Positions 34,966 through 45,434 of a stretch of 64,000 bases of DNA are shown here, piece by piece. Source of the stretch: Cryptomeria japonica (lineage: Eukaryota; Streptophyta; Pinopsida; Cupressales; Cupressaceae); contig NC_081414.1 in the NCBI RefSeq assembly GCF_030272615.1, positions 4,775,501 through 4,839,500 of the forward strand, read 5' to 3'. The notes below the pieces were generated by a model. That model did not search any database and had not been told where the DNA came from. It saw only the letters and a list, made by a program, of their open reading frames with translations. Position 1 is the stretch's first letter. Every line of letters starts with the position of its first letter. Made by a program: the position numbers and the translations under genes.

Positions 34966-36513
34966 TGTTGGCATTTTCAGTAGAAAGAGAGATTGTTGAT
35001 ATTCATTAAGGATATTGAGAAGGTTGTTGAAGATAATTGATATAACTGAAAGAGGATGATAACTATCTTTATACATTATTTTGTCATTGATTTCAAGAAA
35101 TTGATTTTTTGATTCAGTATGATGTTGCCATATCTTGAGAAGATTGATTTGAAGAGAATTAAGTGGTCGGTAAGTGACACAGAAAGAATGTGATAAGAAA
35201 GGGAGAAATAAGTTATTCAATGGGCAACTATTACCGAGTTAGAAAATGATGAGATCATGATGTTTAGATTGTTTTGATATCCTACATATGTTGTTGATTG
35301 TAAGGTTAATACTATACTATGTCACCGAGCAAAGAACCTAGTCGGTAAACTCTAAGGAACCTAGTCGGTAAACCCTAAGGAACCTAGTCGGTAAACCCTA
35401 AGGTTATCAATATCGGTTAATGAAGGCAGAATGTCTACCGAGTAAATTTTAGTATTTACCGAGTTGCAACCGAGTTATGACAGAGCGCATTGGATGAATA
35501 CAAGCATTATTTAATGAAGGACAATGATGAGTTGGAGATGTATAAATGATTAGTATGTCGCACATGAAGTTTGTTAAGGATCTACAGCAATAGAAGATCG
35601 ACAGGAAGATCTACAACTCAGATTGAACCGCAATAACCTTGTGCAAGTCCCAAGAAAGGAATGCAAGTCCCAAGGCGAGGTAAAATGTTTTCAGATCGAA
35701 GGATACATTGAACCTAGTCAAGATTGAAGATCTGATGGCTAATATTGATAATGGGAAATGTGATCAAGGAGATTAAGCGATTAGCAAATTGTTTATAAAT
35801 AAGGAATTATTGATAAACAATGCATGCGAGCAAGTGTAAGCACGAGGCTGCTACATAGTGATTACCGAGCACAGAAGCTTGAAGACCTGTTTGAATAACA
35901 GAGTAAGGAGCCCCGTAGAGGGACAAGATAAGTCCTATGACTAGATTGTTTTGAGAAAAATAGAATCTGCTTTAGCATTTTAGATGTGAAGTTGCAAATA
36001 TATTTTTATTACTGTTATTTTGTAAGTGACAGAAAATCTCTTAACTGAGTGGACTTAATAGTCTTATTTGTAAACCCTCTAGCAAGGTAACATTCTAAAT
36101 GAGTGTTTGAAATCCTTTGACAAGGTCACTTCTAACAAAGTGAAGATCCTAACAGATTTGAGGGAAATCCCTTAACCGGGTCACATCTAGCAATGTGTTT
36201 GTAATCTTTAACAGGATTTGCTTTTAACCAAGCATACTCTAGAAGAGTATATTTCTTAGTGGGTCCGAAATCCCACAGTGGTTTTTCCCTATTTTGGTTT
36301 CCACGTTAAATCTGGTGTTATATGTGTTATGATGATTATGTGTTTATGAGTTTGCATTTTTAGCAGTTTTTGGTTATGTTGCTGAAGTATAAGTTAACGA
36401 GGTTGAATCTATTGATTTTATGAAAGATTAAGTTTGTATGATTCACCCCCCCCCCCCTCTCATCTTGTTAGCTATTGGCATCTATACTTTACACTTAGTA
36501 TAAGAACTTAACA
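34966..36513 (+). repeat. Copia-2 3' LTR
   Basis: 1,548 bp, TGTTGGCATT ... CTTAACA. It is 30 bp longer than the left copy, mainly because it has three instead of two units of the CTAGTCGGTAAACCCTAAGG repeat (35335-35402) and a run of 12 C where the left has ten. AAGCC follows at once. Confidence 0.93.
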
Positions 36514-36518
36514 AAGCC

Positions 36519-36850
36519 ACCCTACTCAAGTCCCTCCATAACTTCTTTTTACTTTGAATCCCAGAGGGAGCATAAATATTGAACAACCAGATTTTAACCT
36601 TAGAGATCTTGCTAGTAACCAAGAACAACATCCAATGAACTGCCGAAGAGACCAATTGTACCTCTACATTATAAGCATTCCATAATAAAGCTAAATCCCC
36701 AGAAACACCATTAGAAGAACAAGAGAGAAAGTTCCATTTTTTCCAAGATGTAAAAAGCGCACTAGCAGATTCTTCAGACAATTTTGTTTCCTAAAGTATA
36801 ACCAAATCACACTTGATTAAATCCAACTGTGAGTTAATCAAGTGTCTCTT
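36519..36850 (-). pseudogene. LINE-2 endonuclease, N-terminal half
   Basis: Read leftwards from about 36850: GLNAPNKRHLINSQLD, then DLVIL followed by a stop where QETK is usual, then GVSGDLALLW and FNIYAPSG, typical first-half motifs of the L1 endonuclease. The frame runs into copia-2 at 36518 and resumes at 28764 with the GGDFN half. A TAG interrupts the start near 36870. Confidence 0.85.
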
Positions 36851-36861
36851 GTTAGGGGCAT

Positions 36862-38220
36862 TCAAGCCCTAGTATCTAGAGACTTAGTAAAGTCTCCAAA
36901 GCACTTCTGCAGGTTCCTTTTAACAGCCCCAGACCTAGTCACAGGAGGACTAAGCAACTGTAGCTTATCCTTCTTCCAATTACCTAAGGAGAGTGACACC
37001 TTCCTCTTGTCAAACCCAGGAGAAAGGGACAGAGTCTTCTGAATCCCAGCAACAAATTCTAACTTAGTTTGAGAAACTTTAGGAGGCCTACCTCTTCTTG
37101 GAGAACCAAAAGGAGGGGACAAAACCAAAGTGGTTTGAACAATTGGCAAGTCCTTATCATTATGTGGTGGGGAAATCAGCTTGTCAGTCAATCCCACATC
37201 TTTAGTATCCAAAATGTCAAAAAGATTTGAATTTGTAACAATAGGAAGAGAGGACTTAATTTGTCCTAAATCACTATCAATAGAGCAAATAACTCTATTT
37301 GTCACCTCCATCCCTCCATGGGGGCATGATTATTCAGCAACTCATTCACCTATTGTACTAGCTCTATATCAGGCACAACTAATTCAGATAACTCATTAAA
37401 ACCTATATTTGATTCCTTATCTAATGTTTGTGGACCGAGATCAGAAGTATTAGAGGCTAAAAGTTTGATTTGAGCAATTAAGGCTGTGTTAGACAAAATC
37501 TCTCCTTCAAAAACCTTTCCAAAATTACCCCTTTTAGAAGTATCTAAGGCTACTGGGTCAAAAGGAGAAGCCACAATTTTATTTTTTGAATTGTCAACAA
37601 TACCCAGAGAATTTAAAATAATCTCAGAATCCTCCCTAATAAAGTTAGAGATGGGCTCTGAAATTTTTAATGATTTGTTCATGGAAGGAGAAACAGTAAC
37701 CTGAATAGAATTCAACTGATCATCTTTATTCGAGTTTTTCCCATCGGTAGCAATAATCTGCTGAGACTGTAATGAAATGTTAGGATTCACATCTATTGGA
37801 TCCATCACCTGATGCTTCTTCTTAAAATCCATAAATAACAAAGCATCTATAATAAGGGGAGATTTTAAAAGCTCGGACTCCAATTTCTCAATATTTTGAT
37901 GCCAAATCCCATCATGAGACTTGATATTACAAGTACGGGGATGAACAGTTTCAGGAATGAGTAAAACATAGATTTTTAGCAGAACCCCCCCCCTCCACAA
38001 AATCCAATTTGGATGTGATAAAAGTACCAAAAGAATTGCCAATTTGTTGCAGAATGTCGGGATCCATGAATTCAAAGGGAAGCTTAGGAAGGCCAAACCA
38101 AAAGGGAGAAAAATTGCAATTTGACCAAGCAGGAACATAGAAAGGTTTCCAAGCAATAACAGAAAGAAAATGCTTCCCAAACCAGTGTCGAGGAGAATCT
38201 AAAACCCTATCCCAAATCAT
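36862..38220 (-). pseudogene. LINE-2 ORF1 (gag-like RNA-binding protein)
   Basis: ORF1 read leftwards in three overlapping open stretches (38220-37951, 38180-37350, 37311-36862). The N-terminal part, with W..P.F.....W.N.SPFWFGLPKLPFEF and ILQQIGNSFGTFI, fits the DUF4283-type domain of plant LINE ORF1. A low-complexity Ser/Asn-rich middle and a C-terminal basic RRGRPPK patch follow, near 37090. An A/C tract (plus-strand C run near 37988) is a likely frameshift point. The role is RNA binding and assembly of the element's ribonucleoprotein. Confidence 0.75.
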
Positions 38221-38510
38221 ATGAGAATCAAAGACAATAATAAATGAATTTGATGAAAGGAGCTGAAAATAATGAATATATGTCCAATGTTTCTGTTATT
38301 TAGCAAAAAGTTTGGACAAACAGATCTTGATCCCCCCAAAGTTCCCCAATAATAACATTCGAATGAAGGAAATAAGCCTTTTTATCAACATAAGATCCGA
38401 GGAGATCAATGCAAGGAATTGGTACCCAAGTATGAGACGGAGGATCAGTAGAATGACATACCTTATCCTTTACAGGGCTAGTGTTGTTAGGTTTTCAACA
38501 AGTGAGTATT

Positions 38511-39153
38511 AAATTCATTTCCAAAATATAATTATTTGATAATTTAAATTCTATTTCAAGCAATTTAGTACCTTTCAAGTATTAGGATTCACATTTAAAG
38601 TAGTGTTATCATTTGTAGATGAAATTTATATTACTTCATATGGAAGAATTAGTTGGGATTATTATTAAGTACTTTTCACTTCAAACAAGTAGGTGTTAAA
38701 ATTCATTTCCAAATTCTTGCTATTCAATCATTTAATTTTCTTTCAAGCAAATCAGTACTAGGATTCATACTTATTGTGTAATGGTTTGTCCAAAACAATT
38801 ATATCTTGCAAGTAATTCAAATCATTTTCATAAGTTATCTTTGAAAGTATCATGGTTTCCAAGCAATTAGTAATTTCATGTATTTAGTTTAAGTTTTCGA
38901 ATTTTTAATTATCACAACTTTCCTTTGGAGAAAATACTATTCCAAGTAGTCGATTTGTTTATGTTCCTTTCAATTATGTAAAATTCATAGTTTAGTTTTT
39001 AAATTCAAGCGATAATTCCTTGTATATAATAGTTTCTTTTTCATAATTGTATTGGTATATTGCTTCTTTTAGGATTCATGAATTCAAAGTTAAATTCCTA
39101 GTTAGATAACTAAACAAGAGGAGTTGAAACCAAAAATTAGCGGCGTTCAGTAT
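38511..39153. other. AT-rich anonymous sequence right of LINE-2
   Basis: Continuation of the LINE-2 target region. Phrases such as TTCATTTCCAAA and TTTCAAGCAA repeat two or three times. No open frame. Just before 39154 is AAAAATTAGCGGCGTTCAGTAT, which could be a weak polypurine-like lead-in to the LTR-like segment. Confidence 0.45.
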
Positions 39154-39178
39154 TGTAGACACCTAAAATTGTCATGTC

Positions 39179-39415
39179 TAATTAAATAAATATCTTTATT
39201 TATTTAATTATTTTAGCTTAATTCTTCTATTAATTAAATAAATCTTTATTTTTTTAATTAATTAATTTATCCTCTTCTGGCCTTATTTCTCATTTAAATA
39301 AATACATTTATTTATTTAAATTCCCCTTTTCCTAAATTAAATAAATACTTTTATTTATTTAATTGATCCCACTTCCTCTATTAATTAAATAAATCTTTAT
39401 TTATTTAATTAATTC
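39179..39415. repeat. Five related AT hairpins
   Basis: Five inverted repeats, stems 12-14 bp, separated by C/T-rich spacers. First: TAATTAAATAAATA, loop TCTT, TATTTATTTAATTA (39179-39210), perfect. The others are at about 39230-39266, 39292-39321, 39334-39363 and 39379-39413. The second has one mismatch; in the third both arms carry a complementary change (ATTTAAATAAAT / ATTTATTTAAAT). Confidence 0.85.
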
Positions 39416-39570
39416 ATTAGCCTTTTCTACTCATGACACATGTCATTCATCTCTTAATTCATACACTACCTACCCTCTCATTATTTTCTTATTTCCTCTA
39501 CCTACCCTCTAATCATAGCCGACCTCTTTTACACCTCTCAATCTTATCCCTCCATTTCTTATAGTGTCTT

Positions 39571-39580
39571 CTATATAAGG
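39571..39580 (+). promoter_or_regulatory. TATA box of LTR-like segment
   Basis: CTATATAAGG lies about 160 bp after the hairpin array and is followed by GAGATACTTCC, a usual plant core-promoter context. Confidence 0.5.
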
Positions 39581-40204
39581 AGATACTTCCTTCATTATCA
39601 AACCCTCACTATGCATTCAACCCCCTGATGATTACTCGACTACACTACGCTTTTGAACTTTTATATGCGATCCTACTTGCAACCACATTTCCGTTCTTTA
39701 TTGAGCTCTTGTGCACATAAAATCTAAGAGAAAATATATCAAGCAAGATCAATGGAAATAGGAAGAATGGAGATTCAAACCCTATTGGACATGTGATGGT
39801 ATAATATTTGTGATTTCATTTGATTTGCATTTTCTTAGGTAATCTTCATATGTTATGGTGGATCTTTGTTGTTGTTAAGCTAGGGTTTTGTGGTTGAATT
39901 CATTTAGTCTTTCAATATTGTTGTTAATCCACTTTCACCATATACAGGTATCTATGGTGCCTCTGGGTCACACTTACGGGTAATACTGTTGTGTTGAATT
40001 ACTACACTTAACGCCTAATAAAGCTGCAATAACGACCTCTGTGGCATCGTCCCTCTAAATCACCGGGGAGAAATAAGGGTCATTTGGAAGTTAAAATCAA
40101 AGGGGCGGGTAATCCCCCTTGGATCCATAATCTAAAAAGTTTAATTTTTAAATGAATTTACATCCGCTCAATTAAACCTTAGAAAACCCCATTAGGGTTT
40201 GACA

Positions 40205-41165
40205 GTGTGTGATAATTTGGAATTTATCTATCTTGATGATTTTTCAAAGTATGATAATGGATTAAGGGTGATGTATTTAATAGAAAATAGGACCTAGTTG
40301 TTTTAGGCCACAAGCATGAGGTCACCTTGAGCCTTTTTTCTATAGAGCTACCATCATGGGTAGCAACCGTAGAGAAACTGTCTGGGACATTGACCCTAGA
40401 AAGGGTTGCGTACCCACCAAATAGTTTACATTAAACCATAGTTAGAAACCAGAACTAAATACTTTACACCTTGATCTCGTGCCGAAACGGGTATGTAGGC
40501 AGTCTAGGGATGAAGTTATCCCTTGTACTCAGGCATTCGGGGATGGGGATTAGGATTTGGTTATGGGTGAGTAGTTGGTTCTTGAAGCTCCTTGGTCTTT
40601 TAATCAAATGGTGCAAATACTAATTGAAAGGTTAAAATTAATTCAATGCATACTCAAAAGGAATCTCGTATGGATTCGCTTGACTTCCCGAGGCTTTAGG
40701 CCGAATTCAGAGGTGGAACTCAAGCTTGTTTATATAATTATTTTAATACTCTTAAGGAAAGTGACCTCGGTGCACTCCTAGTAGGGGAGTGTAGTCTTTA
40801 GAGAGTGGCTCAGGACCCGGATGGTCCCGATGAGTCTAAAGTCTTTGGCCAGAGCATATCCTATTCTTATGAATAGATGCCTACCATGTTTGGGTAGATG
40901 CCTATCCCGGATTGGATAGATGAAACCTCTTATCCCGTATGGACAGATGCCTAACCCATATGGTTAGATGCTTAACCTGTATGGTTAGATGCCTAGTCCC
41001 ATATGGATAGATGCCTAAACCGTATGGTTAGGCGCCCATCTCGGTTGGATGGATGCCTATCTCATTTGGATAGATATACCTGAGTATGTGATTGAATAAT
41101 AAATAAATAAGAATAAGTAAGAATAAGAAATCAATATTTTTTATATTAAAAAAAAAAAAAATAGT
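40205..41165. other. Non-coding region with short-hairpin minisatellite
   Basis: Follows the LTR-like segment and may be its leader. It contains the GGGTATGTAGGCAG motif, a GC-richer part, the minisatellite at 40877-41073, then (AATAAGT)n-like sequence and an A run near 41149-41161. The open frame at 40575-40781 has no features. Confidence 0.45.
40877..41073. repeat. Nine-unit minisatellite of covarying hairpins
   Basis: Nine units of 21-27 bp, each ATGCCTA...GGNTAG, starting at 40877. Arms within a unit are complementary although units differ: CTAACC/GGTTAG, CTATCC/GGATAG, CTACC/GGTAG and CCATC/GATGG. Eight of nine units pair with at most a bulge or G-T wobble; the third has one mismatch. 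Confidence 0.85.
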
Positions 41166-41279
41166 TGAGTTTTTGGATTAAGTTAAGTGGGTTATTACAC
41201 ATAGTTTCTTTCTCCTAAGTGCATTCTTAGATGTATCTTCTTTGAAATTTCCTATTAAATTATTATATTGAGGTGATAT

Positions 41280-42382
41280 TTCCTTTTGAAAGGGTTTCTT
41301 TTAAGACCCAAAGGAGGTGTCTTTGTTTCAAATTTATTATTAAAGGTTCACAAATTCAAATTGAAGAACCCCTTGATTGTTTCTTGCAGTAAACAAGGTT
41401 CAGAAGCTTTGATCAAACCTTTAAAAGGTACGGTTAAGCCTTCTACAAAGAGAACTACAAGCCTCCTTTCTAAAATTTCAAAGAACATAACTATAAGTTT
41501 TTGGAATTCTATAATATAGTTGTTTATCATCCCACTTTGATTGAGTTGTGTTAGCTCTCTAAAGTGCATCTCAAGATTAGTTTTATCAAAGCTCTCACTT
41601 AGTCTTTGATTAAAATTCTTCCAGGGTTTTTATGGAGCTATGTTCTTGAGTGATCAAACCATAATGTAGCTAATAATGTGCCACATCTTCCAAGTGGAAG
41701 GTAGTGGATTTAATGCCATTCTCCACATACATGGGATTTAATCAAAAATAGGTATCTAGTTTTTTGCAACCATGCTCTAGAGAAGCATTTATTTATTACC
41801 AAAGGAAGGTAAGGTGATCTTACCCGCACCATGTTGTATGACTCTTTGGGGTTGCTCTTGATGATATCTCCTACCCCTCCAAGTTCATTCCTTGTCCTTG
41901 CATGGTAGCATTTTGCTAAAGGTTGGATGATTACAAACTCCTAGCTAAGAGCATTATACTCTTCATGGCACTAACTCATGACATTTTTTCTGTCAGGTTG
42001 AAATTGTTGTCCCTCCTATAGAGAATCCTTTCTATGTAAGAACTTATCACAAAAGTTTGAAGTGGGTGGCTTGATTGAAACCATGTGATTGTTAAATTAC
42101 TACCTTCCCCAACATTCTAGTGTGGCCTAGAAGCACTCAAGTATTAATTCATTTATATCAAGGCACAAGTTGTTTCCAACATTCTCTCATTTCCTTGATT
42201 AAGACCTAGTTACTCCAGTTGTCAATATTGTGGAGGTTGGTTTCTTCTCCATTATCTTGGTCACCCATAGTTTCCTCCCTTCTTGTATTCCTTTGTTAGT
42301 ATCATAGTTTTGTATCATCCACATGCATTAATTTAGAATTGCATCAAAGTACACTATGCTAAATAGGTTGGCAAGATCACTT
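41280..42382 (-). pseudogene. Ty3/gypsy-type gag remnant
   Basis: Heavily decayed gag on the minus strand. Readable from about 41830 leftwards: KLDTYF-like, a FHLEDVAH block, HYGLITQEHSS, then from 41569 the retrotrans_gag core (FRELTQLNQSG, YIIEFQKL, LVVLFVEGL), ending near 41230 with PPLGLKRNPF. Many stops and frameshifts. The primer-binding site and LTR edge lie upstream on the same strand (42383-42400), so this is the 5' part of a minus-strand element whose remainder is missing to the left. Confidence 0.7.
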
Positions 42383-42394
42383 GCTCCAATACCA
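42383..42394 (-). other. Primer-binding site of minus-strand gypsy remnant
   Basis: Reverse complement TGGTATTGGAGC, an iMet-type site with two changes. The LTR would begin at 42396 (plus-strand TGTATTGCCCC), ending ...GGGGCAATACA on its own strand. Confidence 0.6.
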
Positions 42395-43789
42395 TTGTAT
42401 TGCCCCCAATTAAATATTTTGGAATTTTGTGAAAAAAATTCAGTCTTGTGATTAGTTTCGAGCCTATTCTAGATTATGAAATAAAGAACTTTGCAATATA
42501 TTGTTCCAACATTAAATGTAAAGAGCTAAAATCAAACTAATAAGAGTTTGAACTATAAATTTTATTTTATTTTTTTCTATTTTTTGAGTTTTCAAATGCT
42601 AGCAAAAAAGAAAAGTAAACACTAAAATTAATATTAAACCTATGCTATTAACCTAAAACTAAATTTGTATATATCTAACCAATAAATTCAAAAACTAGCA
42701 ATGAACTCTTTTTTAACTTCTACATTGATATAAAGTGGATATTTATAACTATAGTCATGAATATTTTATGTTTGTGTGAAATTATATTCACATTACCATA
42801 AGTTGATTAGGGGTCATTATCTAGTATTTTTTAAATTGATTATTTGTCTTATCACTTAAGATAAGATTTTTTTTTTTTAAATTTATGTCGATGTATTTAT
42901 TAGTGTAATTATCAAATTTATGAATTGTATTTCATTATGTCATTATCCTCTTTTCATGATTTTCTCTTTTGTAGAAGAAATATTACAAAAAATACTATCT
43001 CTAACATGGTTTCAAATTTATAGATATGTAAGTTTGTTTTCAAAAAGTTAGGGTTATAGCCTTGAGGTTGTAATCAAGCATCCCAAAGAAAAATGGGCCT
43101 AACAGTTGCAGTTAGAAGTCAAAACCATTGGATCCATACAAAAGTATGTTAGATTTGGACTCAAGAGATTTTGGGGTAAATTCTTTAAGTTGCATGATTT
43201 TGTGAACAATATTTCCAACATGAATAATGTGTCCAATGTGAGTAATGATTTTCCCCAGCATGAACAATGTTTTCAATATGCTTTTTTCTCAATGTTAATA
43301 AAGATTTTTCTAACATGAACACTGATTTTTTATGGTGAATAATGATTCAAACAATTGATGAGGTTCTTTATCTTGTCACGGGGAGTCATTAATAATATTT
43401 TCAACTCTTTTTGTTGCTTAAAGGACAAACAAAAATGTGCATACCTTGGTCATACAATGTTAAAATTTTAAAAATGAATAGGTGTCAAAAAGTTCATTCT
43501 AAGCATGATCTAGTGGTATTAGCCTTTTTCTATAATTTGTTACTTATGAATCTTATTGCTAGTTGAAGTTTGACATCCATTTTGGCTTTCAAGCTCCTAA
43601 CTTTTTGTTGGTTTATTTGGTTTTGATTCTTGTGGTGTTGGAAAGGTATTGAGGAGCATTTTTCAACCATCCATATGATTTTTATAGATTGTTTCCAAGG
43701 TACATTTTATTTGATATTTTGAAAATATTGGTACGTTGAGAAGTTCCTTTTTGGAACTGGTTCATTTCTATTAGAGTAATCAATACTTT
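42395..43789. other. LTR of the gypsy remnant and anonymous sequence
   Basis: The first part, of unknown length, should be the 5' LTR of the minus-strand gypsy remnant. The rest is AT-rich, with an (AATATG)-type stretch repeating ...AACAT(T/G)A... at about 43200-43320. No gene is supported; the open frame 43106-43318 is low-complexity. Confidence 0.4.
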
Positions 43790-44109
43790 AGGACTTAACC
43801 TTACTTAGGCCATGTTACTTTTGGTGTCTCGAGTCATGTGATGAGGACACATGTCATGATCTTATTTTATCCTCGCCTAGGTTTTCTTAGGTTATTCTTT
43901 ATTTAGCTTTAAGGTTTTCCTTTATAAGGATTCATTGTAGCTTTATTATTCAAATTAGCTAACATAGTTTTACATAATCAATATGATTCATGTTTCTGAA
44001 TCATTCATCTTTTGTCCCCATAGATATTTGATTTTCTTCCGCTTTGTGACAAGTGTTTGATTGCAAGTGATATTTGGTAGCTATGGGGGTTGAGGGATCA
44101 ACTCCAACG

Positions 44110-44123
44110 TGGTATCAGAGCTC
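44110..44123 (+). other. Primer-binding site of pol-less element
   Basis: TGGTATCAGAGCTC, an exact match to the common plant initiator tRNA-Met site, after ACTCCAACG. The preceding 320 bp looks like an LTR, with ATTCATTGTAGCTTTATTA in a U5-like context. Confidence 0.75.
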
Positions 44124-44879
44124 TATATTTGCTAAGTTCAAGTCCATTTTTTGAGAGATCCAACCTTGAGGAGAAAAATCAAATCATTTTGGAGAAAAAT
44201 ATTTTTGGGTGTATTCTTTGCTCCAAAAAATTATTTGGGTCATTCTTAGTTTTCCAAGATTCATCAAAATTTGCTATAAAAAAAGAAAAAAAGAAAAAAA
44301 GAAGCTAAAAATATCCAAAAAAAAGGACAAAAAATCACTTGATTTGGCCATAACTTTTTCTCTACAATTTTTGAGAAAAAAGATCTTTGGGTTTTGTAAT
44401 TTGCCTCAAAAAACCCTTTAAGTATCTTTGCATGCAATGAGGAGATTTTGCGAAAATCAAATTAGAAGGATCATGTCTACTGGTTATATTTGGCTTATTC
44501 TTTTTTTTGTCATAACTTTTGTAGATGGTGTCAAAATTGGAAAAACAAGATATCATTGGAAGGGTATTTTTGAGCACTTTCTAGCAGTGGTGGTCTTATT
44601 ATTAGATTCAACTTCAGGATTCTACTACACTTAGTCAAAGTCAGATCTTTAGTTTTAGCTTTCGAGCTCATAACTTTTCACTACTATCTTTGATTTTCAT
44701 GATTCTTGCAACATTGGAAAGGTGATTCAGAACTCTTCAGATATATTTATCCACTTTTTTTCAAATTTTGTTGAGGTAAATTTTATTTAGATTTGTGTGT
44801 TTTCACTATTTAGTCAATTGCTTAGATGTTTTGGTACTTGGAATGGATTTTTTTGTTCATCCTAATGTGTTTAGTCTTG
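44124..44879 (+). other. Leader of pol-less element
   Basis: A-rich stretch (AAAAAAGAAAAAAAG near 44278) and phrases such as CATAACTTTT repeated two or three times (about 44350, 44508, 44670). Short open frames on both strands look fortuitous. Confidence 0.45.
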
Positions 44880-45393
44880 CAAAGGGAAATTATGAGTCTT
44901 GGTGAAATTACATCCTAACACATCTTAGACGGCTAGATATTTTTCCTTATTTGTAAATGGAATCATACCTGAACCAACCACATCATGAGATAGCAAAACT
45001 TGGGGTAATATCATAAAGCATGTTGTAGGAGTGATTTGTTCTAGTGTTGGTCATGACGTTATGTGTGCTATATCAGACCTTGAGTATCCTCACACACTTT
45101 GGACTAGACTTTGGGAGATGCATGGAGACCCTCATATCTATCCATTTCTAGAGGATCTTGTAATAGATTGTCTTCTTCACCTTACACATGCAAAATTTTT
45201 ACCCTTTGACGATAATACTTCAACGGAGCTTGAGTATATCACAAGTCTTGCATGTTCTAATGGATCAAAGACTTGTCTTCATATTCCCACTCCTCACATC
45301 GAGACATCATCTCCATCTCAATCTACATCTTCTGTTGTTTTTGATGACCTTGGTATTGGCTCATGCATGGCCCCCATTGATATAGTTCAATAA
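44880..45393 (+). pseudogene. Gag-like remnant of pol-less element
   Basis: GNYESW (about 44886) and HLRRLDIF mark the N terminus of a copia-type gag with frame breaks. From 45031 an open stretch of about 121 codons has SSVGHDVMCAISDLEYPHT, LWTRL and a Ser/Thr/Pro-rich end. LW-x2-L after a conserved Asp-Leu is the usual UBN2-like pattern. No zinc knuckle was seen. It stops at 45391-45393, 40 bp before copia-3. Confidence 0.55.
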
Positions 45394-45434
45394 GTTGATA
45401 ATTCCCTTCTAATTTTAGCTTTTTGGATGACCTT

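Larger units (their letters stand above)
28760..36518 (+). mobile_element. Copia-2: Ty1/copia element nested in LINE-2
   Basis: Element of 7,749 bp (28765-36513) flanked by the 5-bp duplication AAGCC at 28760-28764 and 36514-36518. LTRs are 1,518 and 1,548 bp and differ at roughly 3-4% of positions in the part I compared. Canonical ends TGTT...AACA are visible, except that the left LTR starts TATT. Internal order: primer-binding site, gag, protease, integrase, RT, RNase H, then a 430-bp spacer with several polypurine tracts. Stops and one frameshift break the polyprotein, but all integrase and RT catalytic residues checked are present. The short sequence TACCGAG recurs through LTR and coding region. 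Confidence 0.94.
23254..38510 (-). mobile_element. LINE-2: near full-length L1-type element, split by copia-2
   Basis: The minus-strand LINE occupies 23271-28764 and 36514-38493, about 7.5 kb without its insert. It is bounded by a perfect 17-bp target duplication (TTCAACAAGTGAGTATT) at 23254-23270 and 38494-38510. Reading leftwards from 38493: short 5' UTR, ORF1, endonuclease, RT, zf-RVT, RNase H, then a 1.6-kb 3' UTR with terminal stem-loop and a short A-rich tail (T-rich on the plus strand at 23271-23280). Copia-2 is inserted in the endonuclease coding region. The ORFs are broken by stops and frameshifts. Retaining the 5' UTR and ORF1 is uncommon for a LINE and makes this a useful reference copy of its family. 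Confidence 0.92.
39154..40204 (+). repeat. LTR-like segment with hairpin array
   Basis: Starts TGTAGACACC and ends GGGTTTGACA, with TGT...ACA ends. U3-like part: five hairpins (39179-39415). TATA box CTATATAAGG at 39571-39580, then a transcribed-leader-like stretch. No second copy is in the window and no target duplication flanks it, so the boundaries are provisional. Downstream, CGAAACGGGTATGTAGGCAG (about 40483-40502) resembles the leader of Tat-type Ty3/gypsy elements, which suggests that lineage. Confidence 0.45.

Noticed and set aside
39154-40204. Solo LTR
   Set aside because: No target duplication is visible at the proposed ends (AGTAT against GTGTG), so a solo LTR was not called; kept as LTR-like only.
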